This document shows, piece after piece, positions 1 through 10,131 of a DNA stretch of 64,000 bases (position 1 is its first letter; every line of letters starts with the position of its first letter). The position numbers and the translations under genes were made by a program. This stretch comes from Microbacterium sp. GCS4 (lineage in GTDB: Bacteria; Actinomycetota; Actinomycetes; Actinomycetales; Microbacteriaceae), in contig NZ_LGYE01000005.1 in NCBI RefSeq assembly GCF_001262495.1, positions 1 to 64,000 on the forward strand, in the 5' to 3' direction. The notes beneath the pieces are model-generated. The model was not told the origin of the DNA, made no database searches, and saw nothing but the letters and a program-made list of their open reading frames with translations.

Positions 1-68
1 GAAGCTAAGCCTCACAGCGCCGATGGTACTGCAGGGGGGACCCTGTGGGAGAGTAGGACACCGCCGGA
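1..68 (+). rRNA. rrf: 5S ribosomal RNA, 3' part
   Basis: The first bases match the conserved 3' half of bacterial 5S rRNA, including the CGATGGTACTGC segment and the closing GGGAGAGTAGGACACCGCC. The 5' part lies outside the window, so an rRNA operon must end here. The exact 3' end is uncertain by a few bases. The terminator hairpin that follows supports the call. Confidence 0.88.
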
Positions 69-80
69 CTCCTTTTAAGC

Positions 81-110
81 AAATGGCCACCCATCGTTGG
101 GTGGCCATTT
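81..110 (+). terminator. rRNA operon terminator hairpin
   Basis: A perfect 13-bp inverted repeat (AAATGGCCACCCA, loop TCGT, then its complement) is followed by a short T run. It lies directly behind the 5S rRNA and should end the rRNA transcript before the next gene. Confidence 0.85.
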
Positions 111-142
111 TGCGTTAACACACACATCAACAGAGGAGCATC

Positions 143-2068
143 ATGCCGGAAGACGAACAGCGCCGCCCGCGTCGTAACGACGATCAGGGACCGCGCCGCG
201 AACGCCCTTCCGGAGATCGCTCCTCGCAGCCCCGTCGTGACGGTGGTGCCCCGCGTCGTGAGGGTGGGTACAACCGCGTTGGTGGCGCTCCGCGTCGCGA
301 CGGCGGGTACTCCCGTGATGGTGGTGCTCCGCGCCGCGACGGCGGGTACTCCCGTGATGGTGGTCAGCGCCGTGAGGGTGGCTATTCCCGCGACGGTGGT
401 GCCCCTCGTCGTGAAGGCGGCTATTCCCGCGAAGGCGGTCAGCATCGCGAAGGCGGGTACTCCCGTGATGGTGGTGCTCCTCGTCGCGAGGGTGGGTACT
501 CCCGTGATGGTGGCGCTCCGCGCCGCGAAGGCGGGTACTCCCGTGACGGCGGCTCCCAGCGTCGCGAAGGCGGGTACTCCCGCGATGGCGGTCAGCGCCG
601 CGAAGGCGGGTACAACCGCGAGGGTGGCGCTCCGCGTCGTGAAGGGGGCTACTCCCGTGATGGTGGTCAGCGTCGTGAGGGTGGGTATAACCGTGATGGT
701 GGTGCTCCTCGTCGTGAAGGGGGCTACTCCCGTGATGGTGGTCAGCGTCGTGAGGGTGGGTACTCCCGTGATGGTGGTGCTCCTCGTCGCGAGAGTGGGT
801 ACTCCCGTGATGGTGGCGCTCCGCGCCGCGAAGGCGGGTACTCCCGTGACGGCGGCTCCCAGCGTCGCGAAGGCGGGTACTCCCGCGATGGCGGTCAGCG
901 CCGCGAAGGCGGGTACAACCGCGAGGGTGGCGCTCCGCGCCGCGAAGGCGGGTACTCCCGTGACGGCGCCTCCCCTCGTCGAGAAGGCGGGTACTCCCGT
1001 GACGGCGGCTCCCCGCGTCGCGAAGGCGCGTACTCCCGTGACGGTGGCGGTGCCCCGCGTCGTGACCGCGACGACCGCAGCCGGTCATTCCCGCAGCGCG
1101 GTGGAGCGGGCCGCGAGCGTCCGGTCCAGGCATCCGATGAGCGTCCGCGCCACAACGACCCGATCGTCCCGGACGAGGTCACCGCGCGCGACCTGCACCC
1201 GTCTGCCCGCAATGAACTCAAGACGCTGAGCAAGGAGAACGCAGAGCACGTCGCGCGCCACCTCGCCATGGCATCCCGCCTGATCGACGAGGATCCGGAG
1301 CTCGCCCACAAGCACGCTCTCGCCGCATCCCGTCGCGCCGGCCGCATCGCCATCGTCCGTGAGACGCTCGGAATCACCGCCTATGCGACCGAGGACTTCG
1401 CTCTCGCCCTCCGCGAGCTGCGCACGTACCGTCGCATCTCCGGGAAGGACGACCAGATCGCGCTCATGGTCGACAGCGAGCGTGGCATCGGACGGCCCGA
1501 CCGCGCACTCGAGACAGGTCGTGCCGTCGACCGGACGACTCTCGACACACCTGTACGCGTCGCGCTCGCGATCGCGATGTCCGGCGCACGTCTTGACCAG
1601 GGCGACCTGGAGTTCGCCCTCGGTGAGCTCGAGATCCCCGAGCTCGACCCCGATCGCGCTTTCGAGTGGAGCCCGGCGCTCTTCTCCGCACGCGCGGCGG
1701 TTCTCGAAGACCTCGGCCGCGCCGAGGAGGCCGAGTTCTGGGCCCGTCGGGCCGAGGTTGCGGCAGAGGCGCTCGGAGTCGATGAGGCCGGCGACGAGGA
1801 GATGTTCGTCGAGGACGGCCTGATCGAGGACTGGGTCGACGACTACGACGAGGACGAGCTCGCCAGCGGTGATCTCGACGCAGTCGACGGGGCCGCGGCG
1901 GTCGACGAGCCCGACACCGACGACGCATCGGTTGACGCCGACGCATCTGTTGACGCCGACGCAGACGCAGCTGAGCCGTCGATCGAGGACGAGGTCCGCG
2001 AGCTCCTCGGCGAGGACGGCGCATCCACCACGCCGGACGCATCCGAGCCCTCCGACAAGGACGCGTGA
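143..2068 (+). CDS. Repeat-rich Arg/Gly protein with C-terminal TPR-like domain (Rv1691 type)
   Basis: The product is 641 residues long. Residues about 34-302 consist of 21 near-identical units with the pattern GG(A/S)PRREGGYSRD or the shorter GGQRREGGYSRD. This is a positively charged, low-complexity region resembling RGG/RGY RNA-binding tails. Residues about 325-550 form an all-helical domain like tandem TPR helices, and the tail is strongly acidic. The C-terminal part and the position before a HAD phosphatase, tlyA, nadK and recN match the M. tuberculosis Rv1691 family, whose function I do not know. The long repeat is an addition to that family. The start has a GAGGAG ribosome site at 133-138. 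The stop overlaps the next ATG (TGAATG), so the two genes are likely translationally coupled. RNA or ribosome association is inference from composition and from the nearby rRNA operon. Confidence 0.85.
   Translation: MPEDEQRRPRRNDDQGPRRERPSGDRSSQPRRDGGAPRREGGYNRVGGAPRRDGGYSRDGGAPRRDGGYSRDGGQRREGGYSRDGGAPRREGGYSREGGQHREGGYSRDGGAPRREGGYSRDGGAPRREGGYSRDGGSQRREGGYSRDGGQRREGGYNREGGAPRREGGYSRDGGQRREGGYNRDGGAPRREGGYSRDGGQRREGGYSRDGGAPRRESGYSRDGGAPRREGGYSRDGGSQRREGGYSRDGGQRREGGYNREGGAPRREGGYSRDGASPRREGGYSRDGGSPRREGAYSRDGGGAPRRDRDDRSRSFPQRGGAGRERPVQASDERPRHNDPIVPDEVTARDLHPSARNELKTLSKENAEHVARHLAMASRLIDEDPELAHKHALAASRRAGRIAIVRETLGITAYATEDFALALRELRTYRRISGKDDQIALMVDSERGIGRPDRALETGRAVDRTTLDTPVRVALAIAMSGARLDQGDLEFALGELEIPELDPDRAFEWSPALFSARAAVLEDLGRAEEAEFWARRAEVAAEALGVDEAGDEEMFVEDGLIEDWVDDYDEDELASGDLDAVDGAAAVDEPDTDDASVDADASVDADADAAEPSIEDEVRELLGEDGASTTPDASEPSDKDA
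242..1050 (+). repeat. Coding tandem repeat, about 21 units of 36-39 bp
   Basis: The units encode GG-x-PRREGGYSRD with alternating linkers (AP, Q, SQ, SP). Tyrosine falls once per unit and serine is sometimes replaced by asparagine. The period remains in frame throughout. Codon choice varies between units (CGT/CGC, GGT/GGC), so many units are old, but one long block is identical at DNA level. Confidence 0.9.
492..939 (+). repeat. 145-bp perfect direct repeat inside the coding repeat
   Basis: Positions 492-636 and 795-939 are identical over 145 bases with an offset of 303 bp. Neighbouring units differ at synonymous sites, so this points to a recent in-frame duplication or gene-conversion event of about eight units. 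Confidence 0.85.
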
Positions 2069-3106
2069 ATGGGCTTCTTCTCCAAGAAGGCTGCAGGCCG
2101 CACCCCGCTCGACGGAGTGGATGCGGTTCTCGCCGACCTCGACGGCGTGGTGTACGCCGGGCCCGGCGCGCTCCCTCATGCCGTGGAGAGCCTCAACCGG
2201 GCGGCCACGACCGTCCGTCTGGGCTACATCACGAACAACGCCTCGCGGACCGACGCGTCGGTCGCCGCGCATCTGAGCAGCCTGGGCCTGACCGTCGCTC
2301 CCGCTGATGTCATCACGAGCCCCCAGGCGGCGATGCGTCTGCTGGCGGGCCTCGTGCCTCCGCCGGCGACACTGCTGATCATCGGAGGCGATGGGCTGGT
2401 CGACGAGGCGGAGAAGGCCGGCTATACGGTCACGCGCTCGGCGGAGGACTCGCCCGCGGCGGTCGTGCAGGGCTTCGCGCCCGAGGTCGCGTGGACGGAT
2501 CTCGCCGAGGCGGCGTTCGCGCTCAAGGTGCCGGAGGACGAGGGCGGCATTCCGTGGATCGCCACGAACACCGACTGGACGATCCCACGCGAACGCGGCG
2601 TCGCACCGGGCAACGGAACGCTCGTCTCCGCGGTGCACACCGCGATCGGCCGCCTCGCGACGGTCGCCGGCAAGCCGGAGGTGCCCATCTTCGAGGAGGC
2701 GATGGCGCGCTTCGGGGCGGCGAAGCCCCTCTTCATCGGGGACCGGCTGGACACCGACATCCTCGGAGCCGTGCGCGCCGGCATCGACTCCGCGCTCGTG
2801 CTCACCGGCATCGACCGTCCGAAGCACGTGCTCGCCGCCCCCGACGGGTCGCGGCCGACGTACATCCTCAGCGATCTGCGGGAGTTGCACGAACCGTACC
2901 CCGAGGTGCACGTGAAGGACGGTGTGCACACCGTGAACGACGCGTCGGTCCGTGTGAGCGGAGCCGACGTCGAGATCATCGCGGAGGGGACGCGGCAGGT
3001 CGATCTGCTGCGCGCCGGTGCCGCCGCGATCTGGGCGTCCGGGACCCCGGTCTTCGTGCTGCGGGTTCCCGAACGGCTGTACGACGACCCGTTCCATCGT
3101 CCCTGA
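2069..3106 (+). CDS. HAD-IIA family phosphatase (glycerol-3-phosphate phosphatase-like)
   Basis: The 345-residue protein carries HAD motif I (DLDGVVY, near residue 23, nucleophile Asp plus acid/base Asp), motif II (ITNNASRT) and the C-terminal motif GDRLDTDILGA that binds magnesium. This is the NagD/p-nitrophenylphosphatase branch. The mycobacterial gene at the same place, Rv1692, is known as a glycerol-3-phosphate phosphatase that recycles polar heads in phospholipid turnover. The substrate here is inferred from synteny. The ATG directly abuts the stop codon of the repeat protein. The stop codon lies inside a 16-bp tandem duplication. Confidence 0.88.
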   Translation: MGFFSKKAAGRTPLDGVDAVLADLDGVVYAGPGALPHAVESLNRAATTVRLGYITNNASRTDASVAAHLSSLGLTVAPADVITSPQAAMRLLAGLVPPPATLLIIGGDGLVDEAEKAGYTVTRSAEDSPAAVVQGFAPEVAWTDLAEAAFALKVPEDEGGIPWIATNTDWTIPRERGVAPGNGTLVSAVHTAIGRLATVAGKPEVPIFEEAMARFGAAKPLFIGDRLDTDILGAVRAGIDSALVLTGIDRPKHVLAAPDGSRPTYILSDLRELHEPYPEVHVKDGVHTVNDASVRVSGADVEIIAEGTRQVDLLRAGAAAIWASGTPVFVLRVPERLYDDPFHRP

Positions 3107-3135
3107 CTTCTCACGTCCCTGACCTCTCACGTCCC
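3098..3135 (+). repeat. 16-bp tandem duplication across a stop codon
   Basis: The unit CGTCCCTGACTTCTCA is followed by a copy with one change and by a partial third copy. The TGA of the HAD gene lies in the first unit. It is one of six such duplications at gene ends in this window. Confidence 0.85.
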
Positions 3136-3222
3136 GGCTTCGGCTTCGCGCGGAGGGTGTGACGGGCGCGTTCGCGCCGTGGCTCGGCAGCACTGTCGGC
3201 CGCGCCGCGTACAGTAGAGGAC

Positions 3223-3399
3223 GTGAGCGAAGAGACGACGAACGCGCCGACCGACGGTCTGTGGAGTCGCCTGCGTCTGATCGAAGGGCAGCCTCTCGCT
3301 GCCAGGGCAGACGCGTACTCCGGCCTGCACGACGAGCTCTCGCGCCGACTCGACAGTGGCGCGAAGCTCGATCAGCGCGACGCGCCGGGCACCCGATGA
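3223..3399 (+). CDS. Small conserved protein between HAD phosphatase and tlyA (Rv1693-like)
   Basis: A 58-residue ORF starts at GTG 3223 and reads VSEETTNAPTDGLWSRLRLI through to DQRDAPGTR. Its TGA overlaps the tlyA ATG (ATGA at 3396-3399), which supports real translation. M. tuberculosis has a small gene of similar size, Rv1693, in exactly this place. The composition is mixed charged and helical with no transmembrane segment. The motif GQPLAARADAYSGLHDELSRRLD looks like an amphipathic helix. A TACAGT hexamer 5 nt upstream of the start suggests its own, possibly leaderless, promoter. The function is unknown. Confidence 0.75.
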   Translation: MSEETTNAPTDGLWSRLRLIEGQPLAARADAYSGLHDELSRRLDSGAKLDQRDAPGTR

Positions 3400-4193
3400 C
3401 CCGACTCGACGCCGCTCTCGCCGCTCGGGGACTCGCTCGTTCCCGCACGCACGCCGCCACGCTGATCAGCGACGGGCTCGTGAGCGTCGACGGCCGCCCG
3501 ATCGTCAAGGCCTCGACGCCGGTCGCCGACGACTCGGACATCAGCGTGGCAGGCGCCGACCACTACGTCGGACGCGCCGCGCACAAGCTGATTGCCGCGC
3601 TCGACGGATTCTCTGTTCCGGTCGAAGGGCGGCTCGCGCTCGACATGGGTGCATCGACGGGCGGGTTCACCCAGGTGCTGCGCGAGCGCGGCGCCCGCAG
3701 GGTCCTTGCGGTCGACGTGGGGCACGACCAGCTCGCGCCGTCCATCGCCGCGGACCCCGGCGTCGTCCTCGTCGAGGGGTACAACGTCCGGCACATGACG
3801 CCCGGAAACCTCTCCGAGGCGACGGGCGAGCCGGAAGCGCCCGACCTCCTGGTCGGCGATCTCTCGTTCATCTCGCTCGAGCTCGTGCTTCCCGCGATCG
3901 CCGAGGTCGCCGCGCCAGCCGCCGACATCGTGCTCCTGGTGAAGCCTCAGTTCGAGGTCGGTCGCACCGCCGTGCGCGGTGGACTGGTGACGGATCCGGT
4001 CACGCGAGCGGATGCCGTCGCGCGCACGGTGTGGAGCGCATGGGACGTCGGTCTCGGGATGCTCGGCATCCTCTCCTCCCCGATTCTCGGAACGCACGGC
4101 AACACCGAGTATCTGGTGCATCTCGCGCCGGGGCGGGGGACGGATCCGTCAGAATGGTCGGACCGCATCAACGAACTGGCAGGGGGACGATGA
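3396..4193 (+). CDS. tlyA: TlyA family rRNA (cytidine-2'-O)-methyltransferase
   Basis: The product is 265 residues. An N-terminal S4 RNA-binding domain (MTRLDAALAARGLARSRTHA onward) is followed by a Rossmann methyltransferase domain with SAM motif LDMGASTGGFTQVL near residue 82 and the catalytic region KPQFEVGR. Known TlyA proteins methylate 16S rRNA C1409 and 23S rRNA C1920, and their loss gives capreomycin resistance. An earlier in-frame start exists, but ATG 3396 is preferred because it overlaps the upstream small ORF and begins exactly at the S4 domain. The stop overlaps nadK (ATGA). Confidence 0.93.
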   Translation: MTRLDAALAARGLARSRTHAATLISDGLVSVDGRPIVKASTPVADDSDISVAGADHYVGRAAHKLIAALDGFSVPVEGRLALDMGASTGGFTQVLRERGARRVLAVDVGHDQLAPSIAADPGVVLVEGYNVRHMTPGNLSEATGEPEAPDLLVGDLSFISLELVLPAIAEVAAPAADIVLLVKPQFEVGRTAVRGGLVTDPVTRADAVARTVWSAWDVGLGMLGILSSPILGTHGNTEYLVHLAPGRGTDPSEWSDRINELAGGR

Positions 4194-5104
4194 AAGAGCG
4201 CAGCATCCTGGTCGTCGCCCACGCGCGCCGCGACGACACCGTCGCCGCGGCGCGACGCGTGATCGAGGCCCTTCGCGACGCCGGGGCACGGCCCGTGCTG
4301 GCCCCCGACGAGAGCCTCGACCTGAGCGCGGTCGATCCGAGTTTCGCGGATGTCGACGTGCTGGGCGTGACGGTCGGTCAGGAGGAGCTCGAGCTCGCGA
4401 TCGTGCTCGGCGGCGATGGCACGATCCTGCGCGCGGCCGAGCTCGTGCGCGGCTGCTCGGCGCCTGTGCTCGGCATCAACATGGGTCACGTCGGATTCCT
4501 TGCCGAGATCGATCGCGACGACATGGACGATGCGGTCCGCCGGGTGATCGCGCGGGACTACGAGGTGGAGGAGCGTCTCGCGCTCTCCGTCCGGGTCAAG
4601 GACGCGGACGGAGCAGTCGTCTACGAGACGTTCGCGCTCAACGAGGCCACTGTCGAGAAGGCCAGTCGCGAGCGCATGATCGAGGTCGTGCTCGAGATCG
4701 ACGGGCTCCCGCTGTCGAGCTTCGGCTGCGACGGGATGGTGGTCTCCACCCCGACCGGTTCGACCGCGTACAACTTCTCGGCGGGCGGTCCCGTCATCTG
4801 GCCGAGTGTCGAGGCGATCGCCGTGATCCCGCTCTCGGCGCATGCGCTGTTCGCCAAGCCGCTCGTCGTGAGCCCGGACGCCGCCGTCGCGATCGAGATG
4901 CTCGAGAGCGCGTCAGGCTCCGGCATCCTGTGGTGCGACGGCCGACGCTCGCACGACCTCCCGCCCGGTGCCCGTGTGGTCGTGCGCCGCTCGTCACGAC
5001 CCGTGCGCCTGGCTCGACTGCATCCGGCAGAGTTCACCAACCGGCTGGTGCGCAAGTTCCAGCTGCCGGTCGCCGGCTGGCGCGGACAGGGGGGCGGCGC
5101 ATGA
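4190..5104 (+). CDS. nadK: NAD kinase
   Basis: The 304-residue protein phosphorylates NAD to NADP using ATP or polyphosphate. It shows the signature GGDGT at residues 74-78, the NE(A/T)xxxK-like segment NEATVEK and the substrate-binding STPTGSTAYNFSAGGP. The ATG overlaps the tlyA stop and the TGA overlaps the recN start, so tlyA-nadK-recN form a tightly coupled translation unit. The order is the same in mycobacteria. An additional upstream reading frame continues past this start but is only a shadow of tlyA. Confidence 0.96.
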   Translation: MKERSILVVAHARRDDTVAAARRVIEALRDAGARPVLAPDESLDLSAVDPSFADVDVLGVTVGQEELELAIVLGGDGTILRAAELVRGCSAPVLGINMGHVGFLAEIDRDDMDDAVRRVIARDYEVEERLALSVRVKDADGAVVYETFALNEATVEKASRERMIEVVLEIDGLPLSSFGCDGMVVSTPTGSTAYNFSAGGPVIWPSVEAIAVIPLSAHALFAKPLVVSPDAAVAIEMLESASGSGILWCDGRRSHDLPPGARVVVRRSSRPVRLARLHPAEFTNRLVRKFQLPVAGWRGQGGGA

Positions 5105-6792
5105 TCGAGGAGATGCGGATGCAGGGCCTCGGCGTGATCGCCGACGCCGTGCTGCCCCTCGGTACGGGCTTCACCGCGATCACCGGCGAGACCGGTGCGG
5201 GCAAGACCATGGTCGTGACGGGTCTCGGACTGCTGCTCGGACAGCGCGCGGACTCGGGTGCCGTGCGGGCGGGCTCCGGCCAGGCATCCGTCGCGGGTGT
5301 CTGGATCGTTCCGGAGCAGGGTGAGGTCGCCGACATCGTCGCGGATGCCGGGGGAGACCTGGAGCCGGCCGGAGCCGGTGCTGCAGAGCTCTACGTCTCC
5401 CGCACCCTCAGCGCCGAGGGTCGCAGCCGTGCGAGTGTGGGCGGACGTGCGGCTCCCGCCGGTGTGCTCTCGGCCCTCGCGGAAGAGCTCGTCGTCGTGC
5501 ACGGACAGTCCGAGCAGCTGCGCCTGCGGTCGGCGGCAGCGCAGCGCGATGCGCTCGATCGCTTCGGCGGCGCGCCCATCGCGACCGCACTCGAGGCGTA
5601 TGCGTCGGCTTTCGCACGCTGGCGCGAGCTGGATGCCGAGATCGCCGACATCACGGAGAATCGCGATCGTCGTGCGGAAGAGGCTGCTCGGCTGCGGGAG
5701 GCGCTCGCGCTCATCGAGGCGACCGCCCCCGAACCGGGAGAGGATGCCGAGCTGACGGCGCGCTCGGAGCGCCTGACCAACGCCGAAGAGCTGCGCGTCG
5801 CCGCGGCTCTCGCGCACGGCACGCTGTCGAACGAAGACGGAGAGCCGGACGTCACGGCCCTGGTCGCCGAGGCTCGTCGCGCACTCGAACGCGCCTCCGA
5901 TCCGACGCTGACCGAGATCGCCGACGGTCTCGCCGACATCGGCTATCGGGTGTCCGACCTCGCCGGACAGCTGTCGGCCTATCTCGCCGACCTCGACGAG
6001 TCCGGTCCGCACGAGCTCGCAGCAGTCGAGGAGAGGCGGGCCGCCCTCGGCACGCTGATCCGGGCTCACGGCTCCCTCGAAGAGGCTCTTGCGCTCTGGC
6101 AGACCGGATCCGCGCGCCTGGCGGAGCTCGACGACGACGGCGACCGCATCGAACGCCTCGAGGCCGAGCGCGATGCCGCGCGCACGACGCTCGACGAGCA
6201 CGCGGACGCCCTGACCGCCGAGCGCGCTGCCGCCGCCGCACGCCTGGGCGCCGCCGTGACGGAGGAGCTGCACGCCCTCGCGATGCCGGATGCGCGCCTC
6301 GAGGTCGCGGTCACCCGCGGCGCCGAGAGCACGCACGGACGCGACGATGTCGGCATCCTCCTCGCCCCGCACCCCGGCGCCGAACCGCGCTCGGTGGCGA
6401 AGGGAGCGTCCGGGGGCGAGCTGTCGCGGGTGATGCTCGCGATCGAGGTCGTGATCGCCGGGACCGACCCCGTCCCCACGTTCGTGTTCGACGAGGTCGA
6501 CGCCGGGATCGGCGGTGCCGCCGCGATCGAGGTCGGGCGGCGACTCGCCCGACTCGCCGAGAAGTCGCAGGTCATCGCGGTCACGCATCTGGCCCAGGTC
6601 GCGGCCTTCGCGAACAACCATCTCTCCGTCGTGAAGTCGAACGACGGAGCCGTCACGGCGTCGAGCGTCCGTCGGCTCGATGGGGAGGAGCGCGAGGCCG
6701 AGATGGCTCGCCTGCTCTCCGGGCTGACGGATTCGGATGCCGCACTCACCCACGCCCGAGAGCTTCTCAGCCTCGGAGCCCCCACCTCCTGA
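5101..6792 (+). CDS. recN: DNA repair protein RecN (SMC-like ATPase)
   Basis: The protein is 563 residues, normal for RecN. Walker A GETGAGKT lies at residues 29-36. A long central coiled coil rich in Glu, Ala and Arg (residues about 155-370) is followed by the signature [11 protein letters not shown] and Walker [13 protein letters not shown], then the H-loop THLAQVA. RecN acts early in double-strand break repair with RecA. The start overlaps the nadK stop. I see no LexA box next to this gene, so any SOS control would have to act on a distant upstream promoter. Confidence 0.96.
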   Translation: MIEEMRMQGLGVIADAVLPLGTGFTAITGETGAGKTMVVTGLGLLLGQRADSGAVRAGSGQASVAGVWIVPEQGEVADIVADAGGDLEPAGAGAAELYVSRTLSAEGRSRASVGGRAAPAGVLSALAEELVVVHGQSEQLRLRSAAAQRDALDRFGGAPIATALEAYASAFARWRELDAEIADITENRDRRAEEAARLREALALIEATAPEPGEDAELTARSERLTNAEELRVAAALAHGTLSNEDGEPDVTALVAEARRALERASDPTLTEIADGLADIGYRVSDLAGQLSAYLADLDESGPHELAAVEERRAALGTLIRAHGSLEEALALWQTGSARLAELDDDGDRIERLEAERDAARTTLDEHADALTAERAAAAARLGAAVTEELHALAMPDARLEVAVTRGAESTHGRDDVGILLAPHPGAEPRSVAKGASGGELSRVMLAIEVVIAGTDPVPTFVFDEVDAGIGGAAAIEVGRRLARLAEKSQVIAVTHLAQVAAFANNHLSVVKSNDGAVTASSVRRLDGEEREAEMARLLSGLTDSDAALTHARELLSLGAPTS

Positions 6793-6806
6793 TAGGATCG
6801 AAGCCC

Positions 6807-8484
<1,678 letters not shown>

Positions 8485-8504
<20 letters not shown>

Positions 8505-9093
8505 GTCGGAGTCCCGTGCCGCGACGTCCGAGCTTCGCGACGAGCCGTCCGAGCCCGAGGTGCTGAGCAGCGTCCTCGCGTTCGAGGGCGCGGTGTGGGA
8601 CGTCCGTGACGACCGAGTGCGGTACGGCGACGGCGAGATCCGCCGCCAGTACGTCGCTCACACCGGTGCCGTCGCGATCCTCGCGCTCGACGACGACGGC
8701 CGGGTGCTGCTGATCCAGCAGTACCGGCATCCGATCCGTCACCGTGACTGGGAGCTCCCCGCGGGTCTGCTCGATGTCGCCGGCGAGGATCCGCTCGAGG
8801 CAGCCCGCCGGGAGCTCGCGGAGGAGGCCGATCTCGTCGCCGCGCACTGGGAGCCGCTCGTCTCGTCGTGGACGACGCCCGGCGGCAACGACGAGATGAT
8901 CCACATCTTCCTCGCCACCGGGCTCTCGTCTGCGCCGTCGGCGCATGCGCGCGAGGACGAGGAAGCGGACATCCGAGTCGAGTGGGTGCCGTTGCAGGAT
9001 GCCGTGGACGCGGTGCTGAACGGGCGGATGCGCAACGGCATCCTCGGCATCGGCGTGCTCGCGGCCGCGCAGAGGCCGGGCTTCCGGGGCTGA
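8485..9093 (+). CDS. Nudix hydrolase, ADP-ribose pyrophosphatase type
   Basis: The product has 202 residues. The Nudix box runs through [18 protein letters not shown] with the metal-binding RExxEE core. The fold context ([20 protein letters not shown] before the box) is that of ADP-ribose pyrophosphatases. The syntenic M. tuberculosis gene Rv1700 has this activity. The ATG at 8485 lies 20 bases inside pyrG; a second ATG at 8497 is possible. Likely role: removal of free ADP-ribose made by NAD breakdown. Confidence 0.88.
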
Positions 9094-9095
9094 GC

Positions 9096-9998
9096 ATGCA
9101 GCTCGATCGCGCCGCGGACTCGTACCTGCGCCACGTCACGATCGAGCGCGGACTGAGCGAGCACACGATCGCGGCCTACCGTCGCGACCTCGACGGCTAC
9201 CTGACGTGGCTGGCAGGAGAGGGCATCGCCGACACGGCGGAGATCACGCCGACCGTGATCGGGCGGTTCGTCGCGGATCGCGCAGCCGCCGATCCTCCGC
9301 CTGCCGCGACGAGCCTCGCCCGACTGCAGTCGTCGGTACGGGGCTGGCACCGCTTTCTCGCGCGCGAGGGTATCGAGGAGGACGATCCGAGCGGGCGCCT
9401 GCGACCGCCGAAGGCTCCGCGGCGCCTGCCCAAGGCTCTCACGATCGATCAGGTCGAGCGGCTGCTCTCCGCGCCGTCCGCGGAGGAGCCTCTCGGCATC
9501 CGCGATCGTGCGCTGCTCGAGCTGCTGTACGCGACGGGTGCACGAGTGTCCGAGGCGGTGGGGCTCGACGTCGACGACCTCTCGCACGGCGATGTGCTGC
9601 GACTGCGCGGCAAGGGGTCGAACGAGCGCATCGTCCCGGTCGGCTCGTTCGCGCGCGCCGCGGTCGACGCCTATCTCACGCGGGTGCGCCCGGCTCTCGC
9701 GTCGAAGGGACGCGCGTCGGCGCGTCTTTTCCTGGGGGCCCGCGGAGCGCCCCTGTCGCGGCAGAGCGCCTGGCTCGTGATCCGCTCCGCTGCCGAGCGC
9801 GCACAGATCACGAGCGAGGTCTCGCCGCACACGCTGCGGCACTCCTTCGCGACACACCTCCTGCAGGGCGGGGCCGACGTGCGGGTCGTGCAGGAGCTGC
9901 TGGGGCACGCCTCGGTCGCGACGACGCAGATCTACACGCACGTGTCGGTGGACACGCTTCGGGACGTCTACGCGACCTCGCATCCGCGGGCGCGCTAG
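9096..9998 (+). CDS. xerD: Tyrosine recombinase XerD
   Basis: The 300-residue protein has the N-terminal SAM-like core-binding domain and a C-terminal catalytic domain with all expected residues: Arg in [11 protein letters not shown], Lys in RGKGSNER, His-Arg in [12 protein letters not shown], His in [11 protein letters not shown] and the nucleophile Tyr in IYTHV. With XerC it resolves chromosome dimers at dif. It starts 2 bp after the Nudix gene, and its place matches mycobacterial Rv1701. It is housekeeping rather than phage-borne, given the flanking synteny. Confidence 0.94.
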   Translation: MQLDRAADSYLRHVTIERGLSEHTIAAYRRDLDGYLTWLAGEGIADTAEITPTVIGRFVADRAAADPPPAATSLARLQSSVRGWHRFLAREGIEEDDPSGRLRPPKAPRRLPKALTIDQVERLLSAPSAEEPLGIRDRALLELLYATGARVSEAVGLDVDDLSHGDVLRLRGKGSNERIVPVGSFARAAVDAYLTRVRPALASKGRASARLFLGARGAPLSRQSAWLVIRSAAERAQITSEVSPHTLRHSFATHLLQGGADVRVVQELLGHASVATTQIYTHVSVDTLRDVYATSHPRAR

Positions 9999-10033
9999 TC
10001 GATCGCGATCGCCGGTGTCGTCATCCTGGAGGA

Positions 10034-10042
10034 TTATCCACA
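10034..10042 (+). other. Consensus DnaA box (TTATCCACA)
   Basis: A perfect match to the E. coli DnaA-box consensus lies in the xerD-lipoprotein intergenic gap. Its only other plus-strand copy that I found in the window (41378) shares the extension TTATCCACACCG. Whether DnaA binds is unknown. Confidence 0.4.
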
Positions 10043-10131
10043 CCGGCCATTTGGGGGACGCGAAGGATGTCGCCGCTTCCCTATGCTTGCTCGAGACCTC
10101 CGACTGCGGTCGGCCTACGAAGGAGCAAGAC

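Noticed and set aside
242..1050. CRISPR array
   Set aside because: The regular repeats are in one reading frame, lack unique spacers and encode a consistent peptide.
1085..3541. Long reverse-strand open frame of about 800 codons opposite the repeat and HAD genes
   Set aside because: High GC opens the antisense frames. The composition is Arg/Gly-biased with no domain, and the opposite strand holds clear conserved genes.
5040..5104. LexA box directly upstream of recN
   Set aside because: I found no GAAC-N4-GTTC-like sequence near the recN start; the gene is embedded in the nadK operon.
4621..6753. 710-codon antisense frame opposite nadK and recN
   Set aside because: It mirrors recN and shows no recognisable motif or ribosome site.
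9096..9998. XerD as a sign of an integrated element
   Set aside because: It has the housekeeping synteny (Nudix-xerD) and no integration site, tRNA or phage genes nearby.
10034..10042. Replication origin
   Set aside because: A single DnaA box without a cluster, AT-rich unwinding element or dnaA/dnaN genes is not enough.
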